A stretch of 64,000 nt of DNA from Gammaproteobacteria bacterium Ga0077554 (GTDB taxonomy: Bacteria > Pseudomonadota > Gammaproteobacteria > Ga0077554 > Ga007554), in NCBI GenBank assembly GCA_001464585.1, contig LNFF01000015.1, positions 1 to 64,000 on the forward strand. The letters are read 5' to 3'. Below the pieces are notes generated by a model. That model saw only the letters and a list, made by a program, of their open reading frames with translations, was not told the origin of the DNA and ran no database searches. Shown in pieces: positions 1 through 9,552 of the stretch; positions within the stretch are counted from its first letter, which is position 1; the number at the start of each line of letters is the position of its first letter. A program made the translations under genes and the position numbers.

Positions 1-114
1 CGCGTCACCGTCACACTAATAGCCCCCATCGCCATGGACGAAGGCCTGCGTTTCGCGATCCGCGAAGGCGGCCGCACCGTGGGTGCCGGGGTCGTATCTA
101 AGGTAATTGAGTAA
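1..114 (+). CDS. tuf: Elongation factor Tu, C-terminal end (partial)
   Basis: This is the last 37 codons of EF-Tu, which delivers aminoacyl-tRNA to the ribosome as a GTP complex. The reading frame is open from base 1 and ends at a TAA at 112-114. The visible peptide carries the family's C-terminal beta-barrel (domain 3) signature, including [16 protein letters not shown] and the terminal SKVIE. Only five bases separate it from rpsJ, as in genomes where the str operon runs directly into the S10 operon. The rest of the gene lies outside the window. Confidence 0.96.
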   Translation, partial: RVTVTLIAPIAMDEGLRFAIREGGRTVGAGVVSKVIE

Positions 115-119
115 AACTG

Positions 120-431
120 ATGGCTAACCAGAAAATTCGTATTCGCTTGAAAGCGTTTGATCACCGGCTGATTGATCAATCGGCGCGTGAGATCGCTGAA
201 ACTGCCAAGCGTACCGGCGCCCAGGTAAAGGGTCCGATTCCGTTGCCCACAAAAATCGAGCGGTTTACGATTCTTGTGTCGCCGCATGTTGATAAGGATG
301 CGCGTGACCAATACGAGATTCGTACCCACAAGCGCCTGATGGACATCGTGGATCCGACTGATAAAACCGTCGATGCCCTGATGAAGCTGGATCTGGCGGC
401 GGGTGTGGATGTACAGATCAAATTGACGTGA
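120..431 (+). CDS. rpsJ: 30S ribosomal protein S10
   Basis: S10 is a protein of the 30S head and, as NusE, also takes part in transcription antitermination. It is 103 residues, the normal bacterial length. Family landmarks are [14 protein letters not shown] at the start, the GPIPLPTK loop (about residues 38-45) and the C-terminal [16 protein letters not shown]. It is the first gene of the S10 operon. The start is the ATG five bases after the tuf stop. No separate promoter is obvious, so it may be cotranscribed with tuf. Confidence 0.98.
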   Translation: MANQKIRIRLKAFDHRLIDQSAREIAETAKRTGAQVKGPIPLPTKIERFTILVSPHVDKDARDQYEIRTHKRLMDIVDPTDKTVDALMKLDLAAGVDVQIKLT

Positions 432-438
432 TTAAACA

Positions 439-462
439 GAAGCCCGGCTATCTGGGGGCTTC
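439..462 (+). other. Intergenic hairpin between rpsJ and rplC
   Basis: Seven-base arms (439-445 GAAGCCC and 456-462 GGGCTTC) flank a ten-base loop in the 64-base rpsJ-rplC gap. No U-tract follows, so an mRNA-stability or processing hairpin is more likely than a terminator. This is a sequence-only prediction. Confidence 0.35.
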
Positions 463-495
463 GTCATCATCTATATAAATGTAAAGGTTTTAAAT

Positions 496-1143
496 ATGGC
501 AATCGGATTAATCGGCCGCAAATGTGGAATGACACGGATATTTACTGCGGAGGGCGTCTCCGTGCCTGTTACCGTGATCGACGTGGGCGCTAACTATGTG
601 ACCCAGGTGAAAACCGTGGAAAACGATGGTTACCGTGCTTTGCAGGTGACTGTGGGCAAGCGCCGTGCGTCCCGTGTCACCAAAGCGTTGGCGGGTCATT
701 ATGCCAAGGCGGGTGTTGAAGCGGGTCGCAGCCTCTGGGAGTTTCGTCTCGAAGGTAGTGAGGGCGAAGGAATTGTTGCCGGTACTGCGTTGAAAGTTGA
801 TGCGTTTCAGCCGGGTCAGATTGTTGATGTGGTGGGTACCAGCATAGGTAAAGGTTTTACCGGTACCATCAGGCGTTACAACTTCACCATGGGTGACGCT
901 ACCCACGGTAACTCGCTGTCACATCGTGCGCCGGGTTCTATCGGTCAACGCCAGACGCCGGGTCGTGTATTCAAGGGCAAGAAGATGGCCGGGCAGATGG
1001 GTAACGAGCGTTGCTGCGTACAGAATCTTGAAGTAGTGCGGGTTGATTCCGAGCGTGGTTTATTATTGATTAAGGGCGGCGTACCCGGCTCCAAGGGCGG
1101 TGATGTGATCGTCTCTCCCGCCGTGAAAGCGCGTGGCGTGTAA
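496..1143 (+). CDS. rplC: 50S ribosomal protein L3
   Basis: L3 binds 23S rRNA early in 50S assembly and reaches toward the peptidyl transferase centre. It is 215 residues. It opens with [14 protein letters not shown] and carries the long central loop with the [20 protein letters not shown] stretch (about residues 137-156), whose Gln is N5-methylated in E. coli. The C-terminus has the usual [13 protein letters not shown]. The ATG at 496 follows a weak AAAGG box. Second gene of the S10 operon. Confidence 0.98.
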   Translation: MAIGLIGRKCGMTRIFTAEGVSVPVTVIDVGANYVTQVKTVENDGYRALQVTVGKRRASRVTKALAGHYAKAGVEAGRSLWEFRLEGSEGEGIVAGTALKVDAFQPGQIVDVVGTSIGKGFTGTIRRYNFTMGDATHGNSLSHRAPGSIGQRQTPGRVFKGKKMAGQMGNERCCVQNLEVVRVDSERGLLLIKGGVPGSKGGDVIVSPAVKARGV

Positions 1144-1167
1144 GAGCCTTACCCTAGAGGAAGTATC

Positions 1168-1788
1168 ATGGAATTACATCTGCAAAATTTGAAGTCGAGT
1201 GCCGTTGGCGGATCTGTTCAGGTATCTGCGGATACCTTTGATCGTCCCTACAACGAATCACTGGTGCATCAGGTCGTTACCGCGTATCTGGCGGGTGGCC
1301 GCGCCGGTACCCACGCGCAAAAAACCCGTGCGCAAGTGCGTGGCGGTGGTATCAAGCCGTGGCGCCAGAAAGGTACGGGCCGCGCACGCGCCGGTACCAT
1401 CCGTAGCCCGATCTGGCGTACCGGTGGCAAAACATTTGCCGCAGTGACTGCCGATTATTCGCAAAAGGTCAACAAAAAGATGTATCGCGCCGCGATGCAG
1501 GTCATTTTGTCCCAGTTGGTGCGCCAGGAGCGTTTGATTGTGGTTGAGGCAATTTCAATCGCCGCGCCCAAGACCCGCGAGCTGCTGGGTGTTTTGAAGG
1601 GCATGGATCTGAGCAATGTATTGATTGTTACGGACACAGCGGATCAGAACCTGTATCTGGCTGCGCGTAACCTCTACCGGATTGCGGTATGTGATGTGGC
1701 CCAGATTGATCCGGTGAGTCTGGTGGGTTTTGAGAAAGTAGTGATTACGGTGGGTGCCGTGAGAAAGATTGAGGAAGCATTGGCATGA
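1168..1788 (+). CDS. rplD: 50S ribosomal protein L4
   Basis: L4 lines the peptide exit tunnel and in enterobacteria also represses the S10 operon; regulation here is inferred only. It is 206 residues. The extended arm is visible as [20 protein letters not shown] (about residues 58-77), which contacts 23S rRNA. An AGAGGAAG ribosome site lies eight bases before the ATG. Its stop overlaps the rplW start by four bases (ATGA), so the two are probably translationally coupled. Confidence 0.98.
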   Translation: MELHLQNLKSSAVGGSVQVSADTFDRPYNESLVHQVVTAYLAGGRAGTHAQKTRAQVRGGGIKPWRQKGTGRARAGTIRSPIWRTGGKTFAAVTADYSQKVNKKMYRAAMQVILSQLVRQERLIVVEAISIAAPKTRELLGVLKGMDLSNVLIVTDTADQNLYLAARNLYRIAVCDVAQIDPVSLVGFEKVVITVGAVRKIEEALA

Positions 1789-2084
1789 ATCAAGAGCGTT
1801 TAATGAATGTATTGCTGGCTCCTCATGTCTCGGAAAAGGGCACGCGCGCCGCTGAATTAAATCGGCAATTTGTTTTTAAGGTGGCAAGTGATGCCACCAA
1901 ACCTGAGATCAAGAGCGCCGTTGAGAAGATGTTCAACGTGCAGGTTTCTGCGGTTCAGGTGTGTAATACCGAAGGTAAGGTCAAGCGTTTTGGTCAGCGG
2001 CTCGGTAAGCGTTCCGGTTGGAAGAAGGCCTATGTCACCCTGAAAGAAGGTAGTGATATTGACTTCATGGGATCGCAACAGTAG
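1785..2084 (+). CDS. rplW: 50S ribosomal protein L23
   Basis: L23 sits at the exit of the polypeptide tunnel and docks trigger factor and SRP. It is 99 residues. Landmarks are [11 protein letters not shown] (residues 10-20), the [20 protein letters not shown] helix region and the [20 protein letters not shown] loop toward the C-terminus. It begins inside the last codons of rplD. Confidence 0.97.
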   Translation: MNQERLMNVLLAPHVSEKGTRAAELNRQFVFKVASDATKPEIKSAVEKMFNVQVSAVQVCNTEGKVKRFGQRLGKRSGWKKAYVTLKEGSDIDFMGSQQ

Positions 2085-2114
2085 CTCCTGGTCAGCGTAT
2101 AAAGGGTCATAGTC

Positions 2115-2936
2115 ATGTTAGCTAAAGAAAAACCGACATCTGCGGGGCGCCGCTTTGTTGTAAAGGTAGCGGGCGCACAGTTGCATAAGGGCGCACCATA
2201 CGCGCCACTCCTGGAGCCAAAGTCCCGGAACGGTGGCCGTAATAACCTGGGCCGCATTACTGTGCGTCACCAAGGTGGTGGCCACAAGCAGCATTACCGC
2301 ATAATTGATTTTAAGCGCGACAAAGATGGTATTCCGTCACGCATTGAGCGTATCGAATATGATCCGAACCGTAGCGCGCACATCGCGTTGATGCTGTACG
2401 CTGATGGCGAGCGCCGTTACATTATCGCGCCTAAAGGTGTGAAGGCTGGCGACAGCTTGATGTCGGGTTCCGAGTCACCCATCAAAGCGGGCAATTGCCT
2501 GCCGTTGCGCAACATTCCGGTGGGCGCTACGGTGCATTGCATAGAGCTGAAGGCTGGCAAGGGCGCGCAGATTGCGCGCAGCGCTGGCACGGGCGTGCAG
2601 CTTATCGCGCGTGAAAGCGGTTATGCCACGGTGCGCTTGCGCTCTGGCGAAATGCGCAAAATCCACGTGGATTGCAAGGCGACCATTGGTGAAGTGGGTA
2701 ATGAAGAGCATAACCTGCGTTCTTTGGGCAAGGCCGGTGCGTCACGCTGGCGCGGCATTCGCCCCACGGTGCGTGGTGTTGCCATGAATCCCGTTGATCA
2801 TCCGCACGGTGGTGGTGAAGGTAAAACATCCGGTGGCCGTCATCCCGTATCACCATGGGGTACACCTACCAAGGGTTACAAGACGCGCAATAACAAGCGT
2901 ACGGCTGGCATGATTGTACGTCGGCGCCATAAGTAA
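2115..2936 (+). CDS. rplB: 50S ribosomal protein L2
   Basis: L2 is a large primary 23S-binding protein required for subunit association and peptidyl transfer. It is 273 residues, with [20 protein letters not shown] near residue 45 and the universal [14 protein letters not shown] loop near residue 225, which holds the conserved histidine. The basic tail ends [11 protein letters not shown]. The start ATG follows a 30-base gap after rplW, without a strong Shine-Dalgarno. Confidence 0.98.
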   Translation: MLAKEKPTSAGRRFVVKVAGAQLHKGAPYAPLLEPKSRNGGRNNLGRITVRHQGGGHKQHYRIIDFKRDKDGIPSRIERIEYDPNRSAHIALMLYADGERRYIIAPKGVKAGDSLMSGSESPIKAGNCLPLRNIPVGATVHCIELKAGKGAQIARSAGTGVQLIARESGYATVRLRSGEMRKIHVDCKATIGEVGNEEHNLRSLGKAGASRWRGIRPTVRGVAMNPVDHPHGGGEGKTSGGRHPVSPWGTPTKGYKTRNNKRTAGMIVRRRHK

Positions 2937-2957
2937 ATAGTCAAAGAGGATTGAAAC

Positions 2958-3239
2958 GTGTCACGTTCAGTTAAAAAGGGTCCATTTATTGATGCGCACC
3001 TGGCCAAAAAGGTCGAGGTAGCGGTGAGCGCCAATAGCAGGCGTCCGATCAAGACCTGGTCGCGGCGCTCCATGATATTCCCCAGCATGGTGGGTTTGAC
3101 TATCGCTGTACACAATGGAAGATTGCACATTCCAGTGTTGGTGAGCGAAAACATGGTTGGCCACAAGTTGGGTGAATTTTCAATAACGCGCACGTTTAAG
3201 GGTCACTCCGGTGACCGTAAAACAGCGGCGACGAAGTAA
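2958..3239 (+). CDS. rpsS: 30S ribosomal protein S19
   Basis: S19 is a protein of the 30S head that forms a heterodimer with S13. It is 93 residues and starts at a GTG preceded by AGAGGA. The N-terminus [14 protein letters not shown] and the central [10 protein letters not shown] and [11 protein letters not shown] segments are family signatures. The C-terminal [18 protein letters not shown] is also standard. Confidence 0.98.
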   Translation: MSRSVKKGPFIDAHLAKKVEVAVSANSRRPIKTWSRRSMIFPSMVGLTIAVHNGRLHIPVLVSENMVGHKLGEFSITRTFKGHSGDRKTAATK

Positions 3240-3251
3240 CGGAGTTTTGCG

Positions 3252-3587
3252 ATGGAAACCTTTGCAAAGTTAAAGTACGCGCACATCTCGGCTCAAAAAG
3301 GCCGATTGGTTGCGGATCAGATTCGCGGCATGCCCGTAGGCGGCGCCCTGCAGTTGTTGTCGTTCAGCGATAAAAAAGCCGCCGCCTTGATCAAGAAAGT
3401 CCTTGAGTCGGCGATTGCCAATGCGGAACACAACGACGGCGTCGATGTTGATGAGTTGAAAGTATCCAAAATCTGTGTGGACGAAGGTTCAACACAAAAA
3501 CGTATGCACGCGCGCGCCAAAGGCCGTGGTAGTCGTATCCTGAAGCGCACCAGCCACATCACTGTGACTGTGGCCGAAAAGAAATAA
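3252..3587 (+). CDS. rplV: 50S ribosomal protein L22
   Basis: L22's long beta hairpin lines the exit tunnel and is a site of macrolide resistance changes in other bacteria. It is 111 residues. Landmarks are [20 protein letters not shown] near the start and the hairpin segment [21 protein letters not shown] (about residues 83-103), which has a normal-length loop. An ACGGAG box precedes the ATG. Confidence 0.98.
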   Translation: METFAKLKYAHISAQKGRLVADQIRGMPVGGALQLLSFSDKKAAALIKKVLESAIANAEHNDGVDVDELKVSKICVDEGSTQKRMHARAKGRGSRILKRTSHITVTVAEKK

Positions 3588-3602
3588 CCTGAGAGATTAA
3601 TC

Positions 3603-4292
3603 ATGGGTCAAAAAGTTCACCCGATAGGCATACGCTTAGGAATTGTTAAAGATTGGACATCCACCTGGTATGCCGATTCCAAACATTATCCTGATTACCT
3701 GAATGATGATTTGCGGGTGCGGGCATTTCTTAAAAAGAAATTGTCGCAGGCATCCGTAAGCCGGATTCAGATTGAGCGTCCGGCGCGCAACGCGCGCATC
3801 ACCATTCACACGGCTCGTCCCGGCATTGTGATTGGCAAGAAGGGTGAAGATATCGAAGCCTTGCGTAAAGAAGTTGCGGTGATGATGAAAGTGCCTGTGG
3901 GCATGGTGCACATCAATATTGAAGAGATTCGCAAGCCGGAGCTTGATGCTACGTTGGTCGCGGAAAGTGTTGCCCAGCAGCTGGAGCGCCGCATAATGTT
4001 TCGCCGCGCCATGAAGCGTGCGGTTACCAATGCGATGCGCCTTGGTGGCCTGGGTGTCAAGATTAAAGTGGGTGGCCGTTTGGGTGGCGCAGAAATCGCG
4101 CGTAACGAATGGTACCGCGAAGGCCGCGTACCTTTGCACACCCTGCGTGCAGACATTGATTACGGCGTTGCCGAGGCGCATACGCCTTCCGGTGTTATTG
4201 GCATTAAGGTCTGGATTTTCAAAGGCGAAGTGTTTAATAAGGGCGATAAGACTGAAAGCGCCGTTGCCGCCGAGAAAGCTTCCGGTAATTAA
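3603..4292 (+). CDS. rpsC: 30S ribosomal protein S3
   Basis: S3 forms part of the mRNA entry site and its helicase activity. It is 229 residues. The N-terminal [14 protein letters not shown] is diagnostic. The KH domain carries [18 protein letters not shown] (about residues 76-93), and the C-terminal domain has [19 protein letters not shown]. It closely follows rplV (15 bases). Confidence 0.98.
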   Translation: MGQKVHPIGIRLGIVKDWTSTWYADSKHYPDYLNDDLRVRAFLKKKLSQASVSRIQIERPARNARITIHTARPGIVIGKKGEDIEALRKEVAVMMKVPVGMVHINIEEIRKPELDATLVAESVAQQLERRIMFRRAMKRAVTNAMRLGGLGVKIKVGGRLGGAEIARNEWYREGRVPLHTLRADIDYGVAEAHTPSGVIGIKVWIFKGEVFNKGDKTESAVAAEKASGN

Positions 4293-4318
4293 CAGGCCAT
4301 ACAAGAGGATTTAGGGTT

Positions 4319-4732
4319 ATGTTACAGCCTAAGAAAACCAAATATCGTAAACAGCACAAGGGTCGCAACCGTGGTTTGGCGACCACTGCCAACAAAGTCA
4401 GTTTTGGTGAGTTTGGCTTGAAGGCGCTTACCCGTGGCCGGTTGACTGCGCGCCAGATTGAGGCGGCGCGCCGCGCCATGACGCGTTACGTGAAACGTGG
4501 CGGCAAGGTGTGGATCCGTGTGTTCCCGGATAAGCCCATCACCAAGAAGCCCCTCGAAGTGCGTATGGGTAGCGGTAAAGGTAATGTTGAATACTGGGTC
4601 GCCCAGATTCAGCCTGGCCGGATGTTGTATGAGATGGAAGGTGTGGCGGAAGATGTGGCGCGCGAAGCATTTAAGTTGGCGGCGGCCAAATTGCCCGTAC
4701 AAACAGCCTTCATAACGCGGACGGTGATGTAA
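4319..4732 (+). CDS. rplP: 50S ribosomal protein L16
   Basis: L16 helps shape the A-site region of the 50S subunit. It is 137 residues with the typical start [19 protein letters not shown], the [20 protein letters not shown] segment (about residues 64-83) and [18 protein letters not shown] after it. Its TAA overlaps the rpmC ATG by one base, implying coupling. Confidence 0.98.
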   Translation: MLQPKKTKYRKQHKGRNRGLATTANKVSFGEFGLKALTRGRLTARQIEAARRAMTRYVKRGGKVWIRVFPDKPITKKPLEVRMGSGKGNVEYWVAQIQPGRMLYEMEGVAEDVAREAFKLAAAKLPVQTAFITRTVM

Positions 4733-4929
4733 TGGAAACGAAAAATCTTAAAGGCAAGACGGTTGCGGAACTGAACCAGGAATTGATGGGTTTGCTGCGC
4801 GAGCAGTTTAATTTGCGTATGCAAAGGGGTTCGGGTCAGCTGTCCAAGCCTCATCAGTTAAGGGTTGCGCGCAGGAATATCGCACGCGTCAAGACCGAAT
4901 TGACCCATAAATCAGGTAGCGCATCATGA
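4732..4929 (+). CDS. rpmC: 50S ribosomal protein L29
   Basis: L29 is a small two-helix protein beside L23 at the tunnel exit. It is 65 residues. The [20 protein letters not shown] helix and the [12 protein letters not shown] helix match the family. It overlaps rplP by one base and rpsQ by four, so the rplP-rpmC-rpsQ trio is tightly coupled. Confidence 0.97.
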   Translation: METKNLKGKTVAELNQELMGLLREQFNLRMQRGSGQLSKPHQLRVARRNIARVKTELTHKSGSAS

Positions 4930-5186
4930 GTGAAAAAGCGAAAGTATCGCACGCAATGACCGGACGTGTTGTCAGCAACAAAATGGACAAGTCCATAACC
5001 GTGCTGATCGAGCGGAGTGTGCGCCATCCCCTTTATAACAAATATATAAAGCGGTCGAGCAAGATGCATGCCCATGATGAGAGCAATGAGTGCAATGAAG
5101 GTGATTTGGTTCAGATACAGCAATGTCGTCCGCTGTCTAAAACCAAGTCTTGGCGGTTAGTAAAGGTTATAGAAAAAGTAACCTGA
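4926..5186 (+). CDS. rpsQ: 30S ribosomal protein S17
   Basis: S17 is a primary 16S-binding OB-fold protein. It is 86 residues. [20 protein letters not shown] and [19 protein letters not shown] are characteristic. It is the last gene of the S10 operon by E. coli convention. A 97-base gap follows with no convincing promoter or terminator, so transcription probably continues into rplN. Confidence 0.97.
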   Translation: MSEKAKVSHAMTGRVVSNKMDKSITVLIERSVRHPLYNKYIKRSSKMHAHDESNECNEGDLVQIQQCRPLSKTKSWRLVKVIEKVT

Positions 5187-5283
5187 GGCGTGTTGCCCAA
5201 GTCGCGTGACGGGGTTTGCCCCTGTTGATCGCGCCAGGCAAGATGCGCAGAATCAAGTTCTAAGATGGGCTGGAGATAGGTCA

Positions 5284-5652
5284 ATGATCCAAACAGAATC
5301 ATCGTTGCAAGTGGCGGACAACAGCGGTGCGCGCGAAGTGATGTGTATCAAGGTGCTGGGCGGTTCACATCGCCGTTATGCAGGCATCGGCGACATCATC
5401 AAGGTCAGCGTGAAAGATGCTATGCCGCGTAGCAAGGTTAAAAAAGGCGAAGTCTACAATGCGGTCGTTGTAAGGACGCGTTGCGGTGTGCGTCGTCCTG
5501 ATGGTTCATTGATCCGCTTCGATGGTAATGCGGCGGTGTTGTTGAATAACCAATTGCAGCCGATTGGCACGCGCATCTTCGGGCCGGTAACGCGCGAATT
5601 GCGTACCGAGCAGTTCATGAAGATTGTTTCATTGGCTCCGGAAGTACTTTAA
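5284..5652 (+). CDS. rplN: 50S ribosomal protein L14
   Basis: L14 forms an intersubunit bridge and is the binding site of silencing factor RsfS. With the ATG at 5284 it is 122 residues, exactly the family length, and starts [19 protein letters not shown]. The frame is open for another 26 codons upstream, but that extension matches nothing in the family. A GGAGATAGG ribosome site lies just before the chosen start. First gene of the spc operon. Confidence 0.97.
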   Translation: MIQTESSLQVADNSGAREVMCIKVLGGSHRRYAGIGDIIKVSVKDAMPRSKVKKGEVYNAVVVRTRCGVRRPDGSLIRFDGNAAVLLNNQLQPIGTRIFGPVTRELRTEQFMKIVSLAPEVL

Positions 5653-5745
5653 GGCAAAAGAATGTGCGGCGGTCGCAGGGATACGCAAGAACCGCCATCC
5701 ATGCACGACGAAATAGTTTAAGCGTAAAGTAGCGAGATATAAAAG

Positions 5746-6063
5746 ATGCGCAAAATCAGGAAGGGTGATGACGTAATCGTCATTACCGGTAAAGACAAAG
5801 GTAAGCGTGGCGCAGTGCTGCGGGTGTTGGTTAATGACCGCGTTGTCGTGGAAAACGTCAATATTGTAAAGCGGCATACCAAACCTAATCCTGGCCGTAA
5901 TGTGCCAGGCGGTATTATTGAAAAAGAGATGTCTGTACACATTTCCAATATCGCATTGTTCAACCCCATCACAAAACGCGCTGACCGGGTGGGCATCAGG
6001 ATTCTGGAAGATGGACGAAAGGTACGTTACTTTAAGTCCAACAGCGAAGTTGTGGACATTTAA
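5746..6063 (+). CDS. rplX: 50S ribosomal protein L24
   Basis: L24 is an assembly initiator of the 50S subunit with a KOW domain. It is 105 residues. The KOW motif is visible as [20 protein letters not shown] (residues 7-26), followed by [13 protein letters not shown] and the C-terminal domain. The 93-base gap after rplN holds no recognisable gene. Confidence 0.97.
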   Translation: MRKIRKGDDVIVITGKDKGKRGAVLRVLVNDRVVVENVNIVKRHTKPNPGRNVPGGIIEKEMSVHISNIALFNPITKRADRVGIRILEDGRKVRYFKSNSEVVDI

Positions 6064-6077
6064 GGTCGGAAAATACA

Positions 6078-6617
6078 ATGGCAAGATTGCAAGAATATTA
6101 TCGTGATACAGTGGTCAAACAGCTTACCCAGCAGTTTGGCTACAAGAGCGCCATGCAGGTTCCCCGTATCACCAAAATCACCCTGAATATGGGTGTAGGT
6201 GAAGCGGTGGGTGATCGCAAGATCATTGAGAATGCGGTGGCTGATTTAACAAAAATTGCTGGCCAAAAGCCCGTGATAACCTTGGCCCGCAACTCTGTCG
6301 CAACCTTCAAGGTGCGTAAGGACTGGCCGATTGGTTGCAAGGTTACGTTGCGCCGTGAACGCATGTTCGAGTTTTTTGATCGCCTGGTAACGGTGGCTAT
6401 TCCGCGTATCCGCGATTTCCGTGGCTTGAGTCCCAAGTCGTTTGACGGGCGCGGTAATTACAGCATGGGTGTGCGCGAGCAGATTATTTTTCCTGAAGTT
6501 GATTACGACAAGATTGACGCCTTGCGCGGTTTGGATGTGACCATTACAACCACCGCCAAGACTGACGAAGAAGGCCGCGCCTTGCTGGCGGCATTTAATT
6601 TTCCCTTTAAGAAATAA
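6078..6617 (+). CDS. rplE: 50S ribosomal protein L5
   Basis: L5 binds 5S rRNA and contacts the P-site tRNA and S13. It is 179 residues. Landmarks are [15 protein letters not shown] (about residues 29-43), [19 protein letters not shown] and FNFPFKK at the C-terminus. It follows rplX by 14 bases. Confidence 0.98.
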   Translation: MARLQEYYRDTVVKQLTQQFGYKSAMQVPRITKITLNMGVGEAVGDRKIIENAVADLTKIAGQKPVITLARNSVATFKVRKDWPIGCKVTLRRERMFEFFDRLVTVAIPRIRDFRGLSPKSFDGRGNYSMGVREQIIFPEVDYDKIDALRGLDVTITTTAKTDEEGRALLAAFNFPFKK

Positions 6618-6638
6618 AGACGAAGTAAGGGTTAGAAT

Positions 6639-6944
6639 ATGGCAAAACTTTCCATGATTAACCGCGAAGTCAAGCGTTTGGCTGCGGTAAAGAAATATGC
6701 GGCCAAGCGTGTTGAGCTGAAAGCCAAAATACGCGATTTGAATATTTCTGCTGAAGAGCGTGATGTGGCGCGTAGTGCGTACATGGCCTTGCCACGCGAT
6801 GCCAGCCCCACCCGCATGCGTAACCGTTGCCGTATTACTGGCCGGTCACGCGGTGTTTACCGCAAGTTTGGCTTGGGCCGCAACAAGTTGCGCGAAGCGG
6901 CGATGCGCGGCGACATTCCGGGCCTAGTTAAGGCAAGCTGGTAA
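6639..6944 (+). CDS. rpsN: 30S ribosomal protein S14, zinc-free form
   Basis: S14 is a 30S head protein. It is 101 residues, the long form. [20 protein letters not shown] is present (about residues 58-77) with a single cysteine, so the zinc ribbon of short S14 proteins is absent. This contrasts with S4 and L36 in the same cluster, which keep their zinc ligands. A 100-base gap to rpsH follows. Confidence 0.97.
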   Translation: MAKLSMINREVKRLAAVKKYAAKRVELKAKIRDLNISAEERDVARSAYMALPRDASPTRMRNRCRITGRSRGVYRKFGLGRNKLREAAMRGDIPGLVKASW

Positions 6945-7044
6945 GCCTGGCGGGTAAATGCGGGTAAATATGGTTCGGGCAAGTGCTGCCGAGAGCTTGA
7001 AATACAAAGTTAAAGTGTGCCCTTAAAGTGAACGTGGTGACAAC

Positions 7045-7440
7045 ATGAGTTTAACAGATCCTATTGCAGACATGCTGACGCGGATTCGCAATGCTTCGGC
7101 GGCGAATAAAGTGGAAGTGAGCATGCCTTTGTCCAAGCAGAAGCTGGCGCTTGCCAAGGTACTGAAGGACGAAGGCTACATCAACGAATTTTCCGAGCGG
7201 GATACCGATGGTAAGCCCGTGCTCGTGGTGGCGTTGAAGTACTATCAGGGTAAGCCGGTAATTGACACCATCAAGCGCGTAAGTCGCCCTGGATTGCGTG
7301 TCTATCGTGGCAAAGATGAAGTGCCTAAAGTGCTGGGTGGCCTGGGCATCACGATTGTATCGACGTCCAAGGGTGTTATGACCGACCGTGCGGCCCGTGC
7401 TGCTGGGTATGGCGGTGAAGTGATTTGCACGGTTTCATAA
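7045..7440 (+). CDS. rpsH: 30S ribosomal protein S8
   Basis: S8 is a primary 16S-binding protein; in E. coli it represses the spc operon by binding near the rplE start. It is 131 residues. Signatures are [17 protein letters not shown] and the C-terminal [20 protein letters not shown] and GGEVICTV. No E. coli-like S8-binding helix was traced here, so autoregulation is inference from the family. Confidence 0.98.
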   Translation: MSLTDPIADMLTRIRNASAANKVEVSMPLSKQKLALAKVLKDEGYINEFSERDTDGKPVLVVALKYYQGKPVIDTIKRVSRPGLRVYRGKDEVPKVLGGLGITIVSTSKGVMTDRAARAAGYGGEVICTVS

Positions 7441-7453
7441 GGTAGGTATTGAA

Positions 7454-7987
7454 ATGTCCAGAGTTGCAAAAAAGCCTATTACTCTCCCCAAAGGGGTAGA
7501 AGTTAATATTCAGGGGCAACTTGTTACCGTTAAAGGCAGCAAGGGGTCGTTGGCATTTGATGTTCCAGCGGGTGTGGCAGTAGCGCAAGACGCAAATGTT
7601 TTGACGTTTGAGCCGCGTGATGCGCAGACGTTTTCGAATGCCATGGCGGGTACTACGCGTGCGCTGGTAAATAATATGGTGACTGGTGTAAGTGCCGGGT
7701 TCCAGAAAAAACTGGAACTGGTAGGTGTTGGCTATCGCGCCCAGGTACAGGGTTCCAAGTTGAATTTAACGCTGGGATTTTCTCATCCCATTGTTTTTGA
7801 GGCGCCCAAGGGCATCTCAATTGAAACCCCGAGTCAAACCGAGGTTTTGGTTAAAGGTATAGACAAACACCAGGTAGGCTTGGCGGCTGCCAAGATTCGC
7901 GCCTATCGCCCGCCTGAGCCTTATAAGGGTAAGGGTGTCCGTTATTCGGATGAAGTGATTGTCCGTAAAGAGGCCAAAAAGAAGTAA
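7454..7987 (+). CDS. rplF: 50S ribosomal protein L6
   Basis: L6 lies near the factor-binding site of the 50S subunit. It is 177 residues. [17 protein letters not shown] at the N-terminus and the C-terminal [20 protein letters not shown] (about residues 153-172) are the classic motifs. It is 13 bases after rpsH. The 51-base gap to rplR contains a short AAGGCC/GGCCTT hairpin at 8010-8025. Confidence 0.98.
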   Translation: MSRVAKKPITLPKGVEVNIQGQLVTVKGSKGSLAFDVPAGVAVAQDANVLTFEPRDAQTFSNAMAGTTRALVNNMVTGVSAGFQKKLELVGVGYRAQVQGSKLNLTLGFSHPIVFEAPKGISIETPSQTEVLVKGIDKHQVGLAAAKIRAYRPPEPYKGKGVRYSDEVIVRKEAKKK

Positions 7988-8038
7988 CGGCCGTTAAGAT
8001 CTAGCAGTAAAGGCCATCAGGCCTTAAGGGTAAGTATT

Positions 8039-8392
8039 GTGGATAAGAAAATAACGCGTTTGCGCCGCTCCAAAAAAGCTCGTGCAAAGATCAGAGAGAT
8101 GGGTATTCATCGGTTGTGCGTGCATCGCACGCCACGGCATATCTATGCGCAGTTGATTGCTCCCACTGGCTCGCAGGTAGTCGCCAGTGCGTCTACGCTG
8201 GATGCCGATGTGAAGGGTGGACTCACTGGCACGGGTAATGTGGTTGCGGCAACACTGGTGGGCAAGATGATTGCGGAAAAGGCCCGCGCTGCGGGCATCA
8301 CCAAAATTGCCTTTGACCGTTCCGGTTTTAAGTATCATGGTCGTGTGAAGGCGTTGGCTGATGCCGCGCGTGAACACGGCCTCGAATTTTAA
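8039..8392 (+). CDS. rplR: 50S ribosomal protein L18
   Basis: L18 binds 5S rRNA and joins it to the central protuberance. It is 117 residues and starts at a GTG (8039) preceded by [29 protein letters not shown] is the basic N-terminal arm, and [20 protein letters not shown] is the conserved C-terminal signature. Confidence 0.97.
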   Translation: MDKKITRLRRSKKARAKIREMGIHRLCVHRTPRHIYAQLIAPTGSQVVASASTLDADVKGGLTGTGNVVAATLVGKMIAEKARAAGITKIAFDRSGFKYHGRVKALADAAREHGLEF

Positions 8393-8404
8393 GGAACCAA
8401 GAGC

Positions 8405-8911
8405 ATGGCAAATTATGATGCACCAGCTACGGCTGACGGATTACAGGAAAAATTAATCTCCGTAAGACGCGTTGCCAAGGTGGTAAAAGGTGGCCGTCAG
8501 TTTGGATTCTCCGCATTGACCGTAGTGGGCGATGGTCAGGGTCGTGTTGGCTTTGGTCGTGGCAAGGCGCGTGAAGTGCCTGCCGCCATCCAGAAAGCCA
8601 TGGAGGATGCGCGCCGGAATATGCGGTCGATCCGTTTGCAGGGCAATACCTTGCAGTATCCGATCACGGTTTCGTTTGGTGCGTCCAAGGTATTTATGCA
8701 GCCTGCCTCGGAAGGTACCGGAATTATTGCCGGAGGCGCCATGCGTGCCGTATTTGAAGTGGTTGGCGTACATAACGTGCTGGCCAAGTGCATCGGCTCC
8801 AGCAACCCGATTAACGTGGTGCGTGCCACAGTTAAGGGTTTGACGGGAATGGCAGATGCGGAAAGTGTCGCAGCAAAGCGCGGCAAAAAAGTCGAAGAAA
8901 TAGTGGGTTAA
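8405..8911 (+). CDS. rpsE: 30S ribosomal protein S5
   Basis: S5 supports translational accuracy and mRNA unwinding at the entry channel. It is 168 residues. The double-stranded-RNA-binding-like domain carries [20 protein letters not shown] (about residues 17-36) and [17 protein letters not shown]. The C-terminal domain has [19 protein letters not shown]. Normal spacing within the operon. Confidence 0.98.
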   Translation: MANYDAPATADGLQEKLISVRRVAKVVKGGRQFGFSALTVVGDGQGRVGFGRGKAREVPAAIQKAMEDARRNMRSIRLQGNTLQYPITVSFGASKVFMQPASEGTGIIAGGAMRAVFEVVGVHNVLAKCIGSSNPINVVRATVKGLTGMADAESVAAKRGKKVEEIVG

Positions 8912-8915
8912 TGTC

Positions 8916-9107
8916 ATGCCGGCAACTAGCAAAAAGTTAAGAGTCACCTTGGTGCGTAGCACCAATACCAAGTTGCCATCGCATAAAGCATGCGTGGCCG
9001 GATTGGGTTTGCGTCGTATGCGCCATACCGTGGAGCTTCAGGACACGCCATGCGTGCGGGGCATGATCAACAAGGTGTACTACCTGGTAAAGGTTGAGGA
9101 AATTTAA
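8916..9107 (+). CDS. rpmD: 50S ribosomal protein L30
   Basis: L30 is a small peripheral 50S protein. It is 63 residues. [20 protein letters not shown] and [21 protein letters not shown] are the family pattern. Its stop is one base before the rplO start. Confidence 0.96.
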   Translation: MPATSKKLRVTLVRSTNTKLPSHKACVAGLGLRRMRHTVELQDTPCVRGMINKVYYLVKVEEI

Positions 9108-9108
9108 C

Positions 9109-9552
9109 ATGCGTTTGAACACTATTAAGCCCGCACCGGGCGAGAAGCAATCGCCCAAGCGCGTCGGTCGCGGTATTGGCTCTGGCTTGGGCAAGACCTG
9201 CGGCAGAGGCCATAAAGGCCAATCAGCACGTGCAGGCGGCTTCCATAAGGTTGGGTTTGAAGGCGGACAGATGCCTATGCAGCGTCGTTTGCCCAAGATT
9301 GGCTTTGCCTCTCTGAGCGCGGGCAAAACCGCAGAGTTGACGCTGAGCGAGTTGGCCAAAATTGGCGCGCAGGGTGGTGTGGTTGATCTGGCTGCGTTGA
9401 AGCTGGCGAATCTGGTTCCGCTCAATGCGGAGCGTGTCAAGGTTATCCAGTCGGGCAGCATCAATAATGTCGCCGTGAAGTTAAGTGGCATCGCGGTAAC
9501 CAAAGGCGCACGTTCGGCAATTGAAGCCGCCGGCGGCAAGGTCGAGGGCTAA
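9109..9552 (+). CDS. rplO: 50S ribosomal protein L15
   Basis: L15 is a late-assembling 50S protein. The ATG at 9109 gives 147 residues starting [20 protein letters not shown]. The frame is open five codons further upstream inside rpmD, but that would add a non-family leader. The glycine-rich [19 protein letters not shown] (about residues 21-39) is diagnostic. A GAGGAAAT box within rpmD serves as the ribosome site. Confidence 0.97.
   Translation: MRLNTIKPAPGEKQSPKRVGRGIGSGLGKTCGRGHKGQSARAGGFHKVGFEGGQMPMQRRLPKIGFASLSAGKTAELTLSELAKIGAQGGVVDLAALKLANLVPLNAERVKVIQSGSINNVAVKLSGIAVTKGARSAIEAAGGKVEG

Noticed and set aside
3636-4304. Long antisense open frame over rpsC
   Set aside because: It is a codon-bias shadow of a certain ribosomal gene, with no motif or ribosome site. 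Similar antisense frames over other genes were dropped for the same reason.
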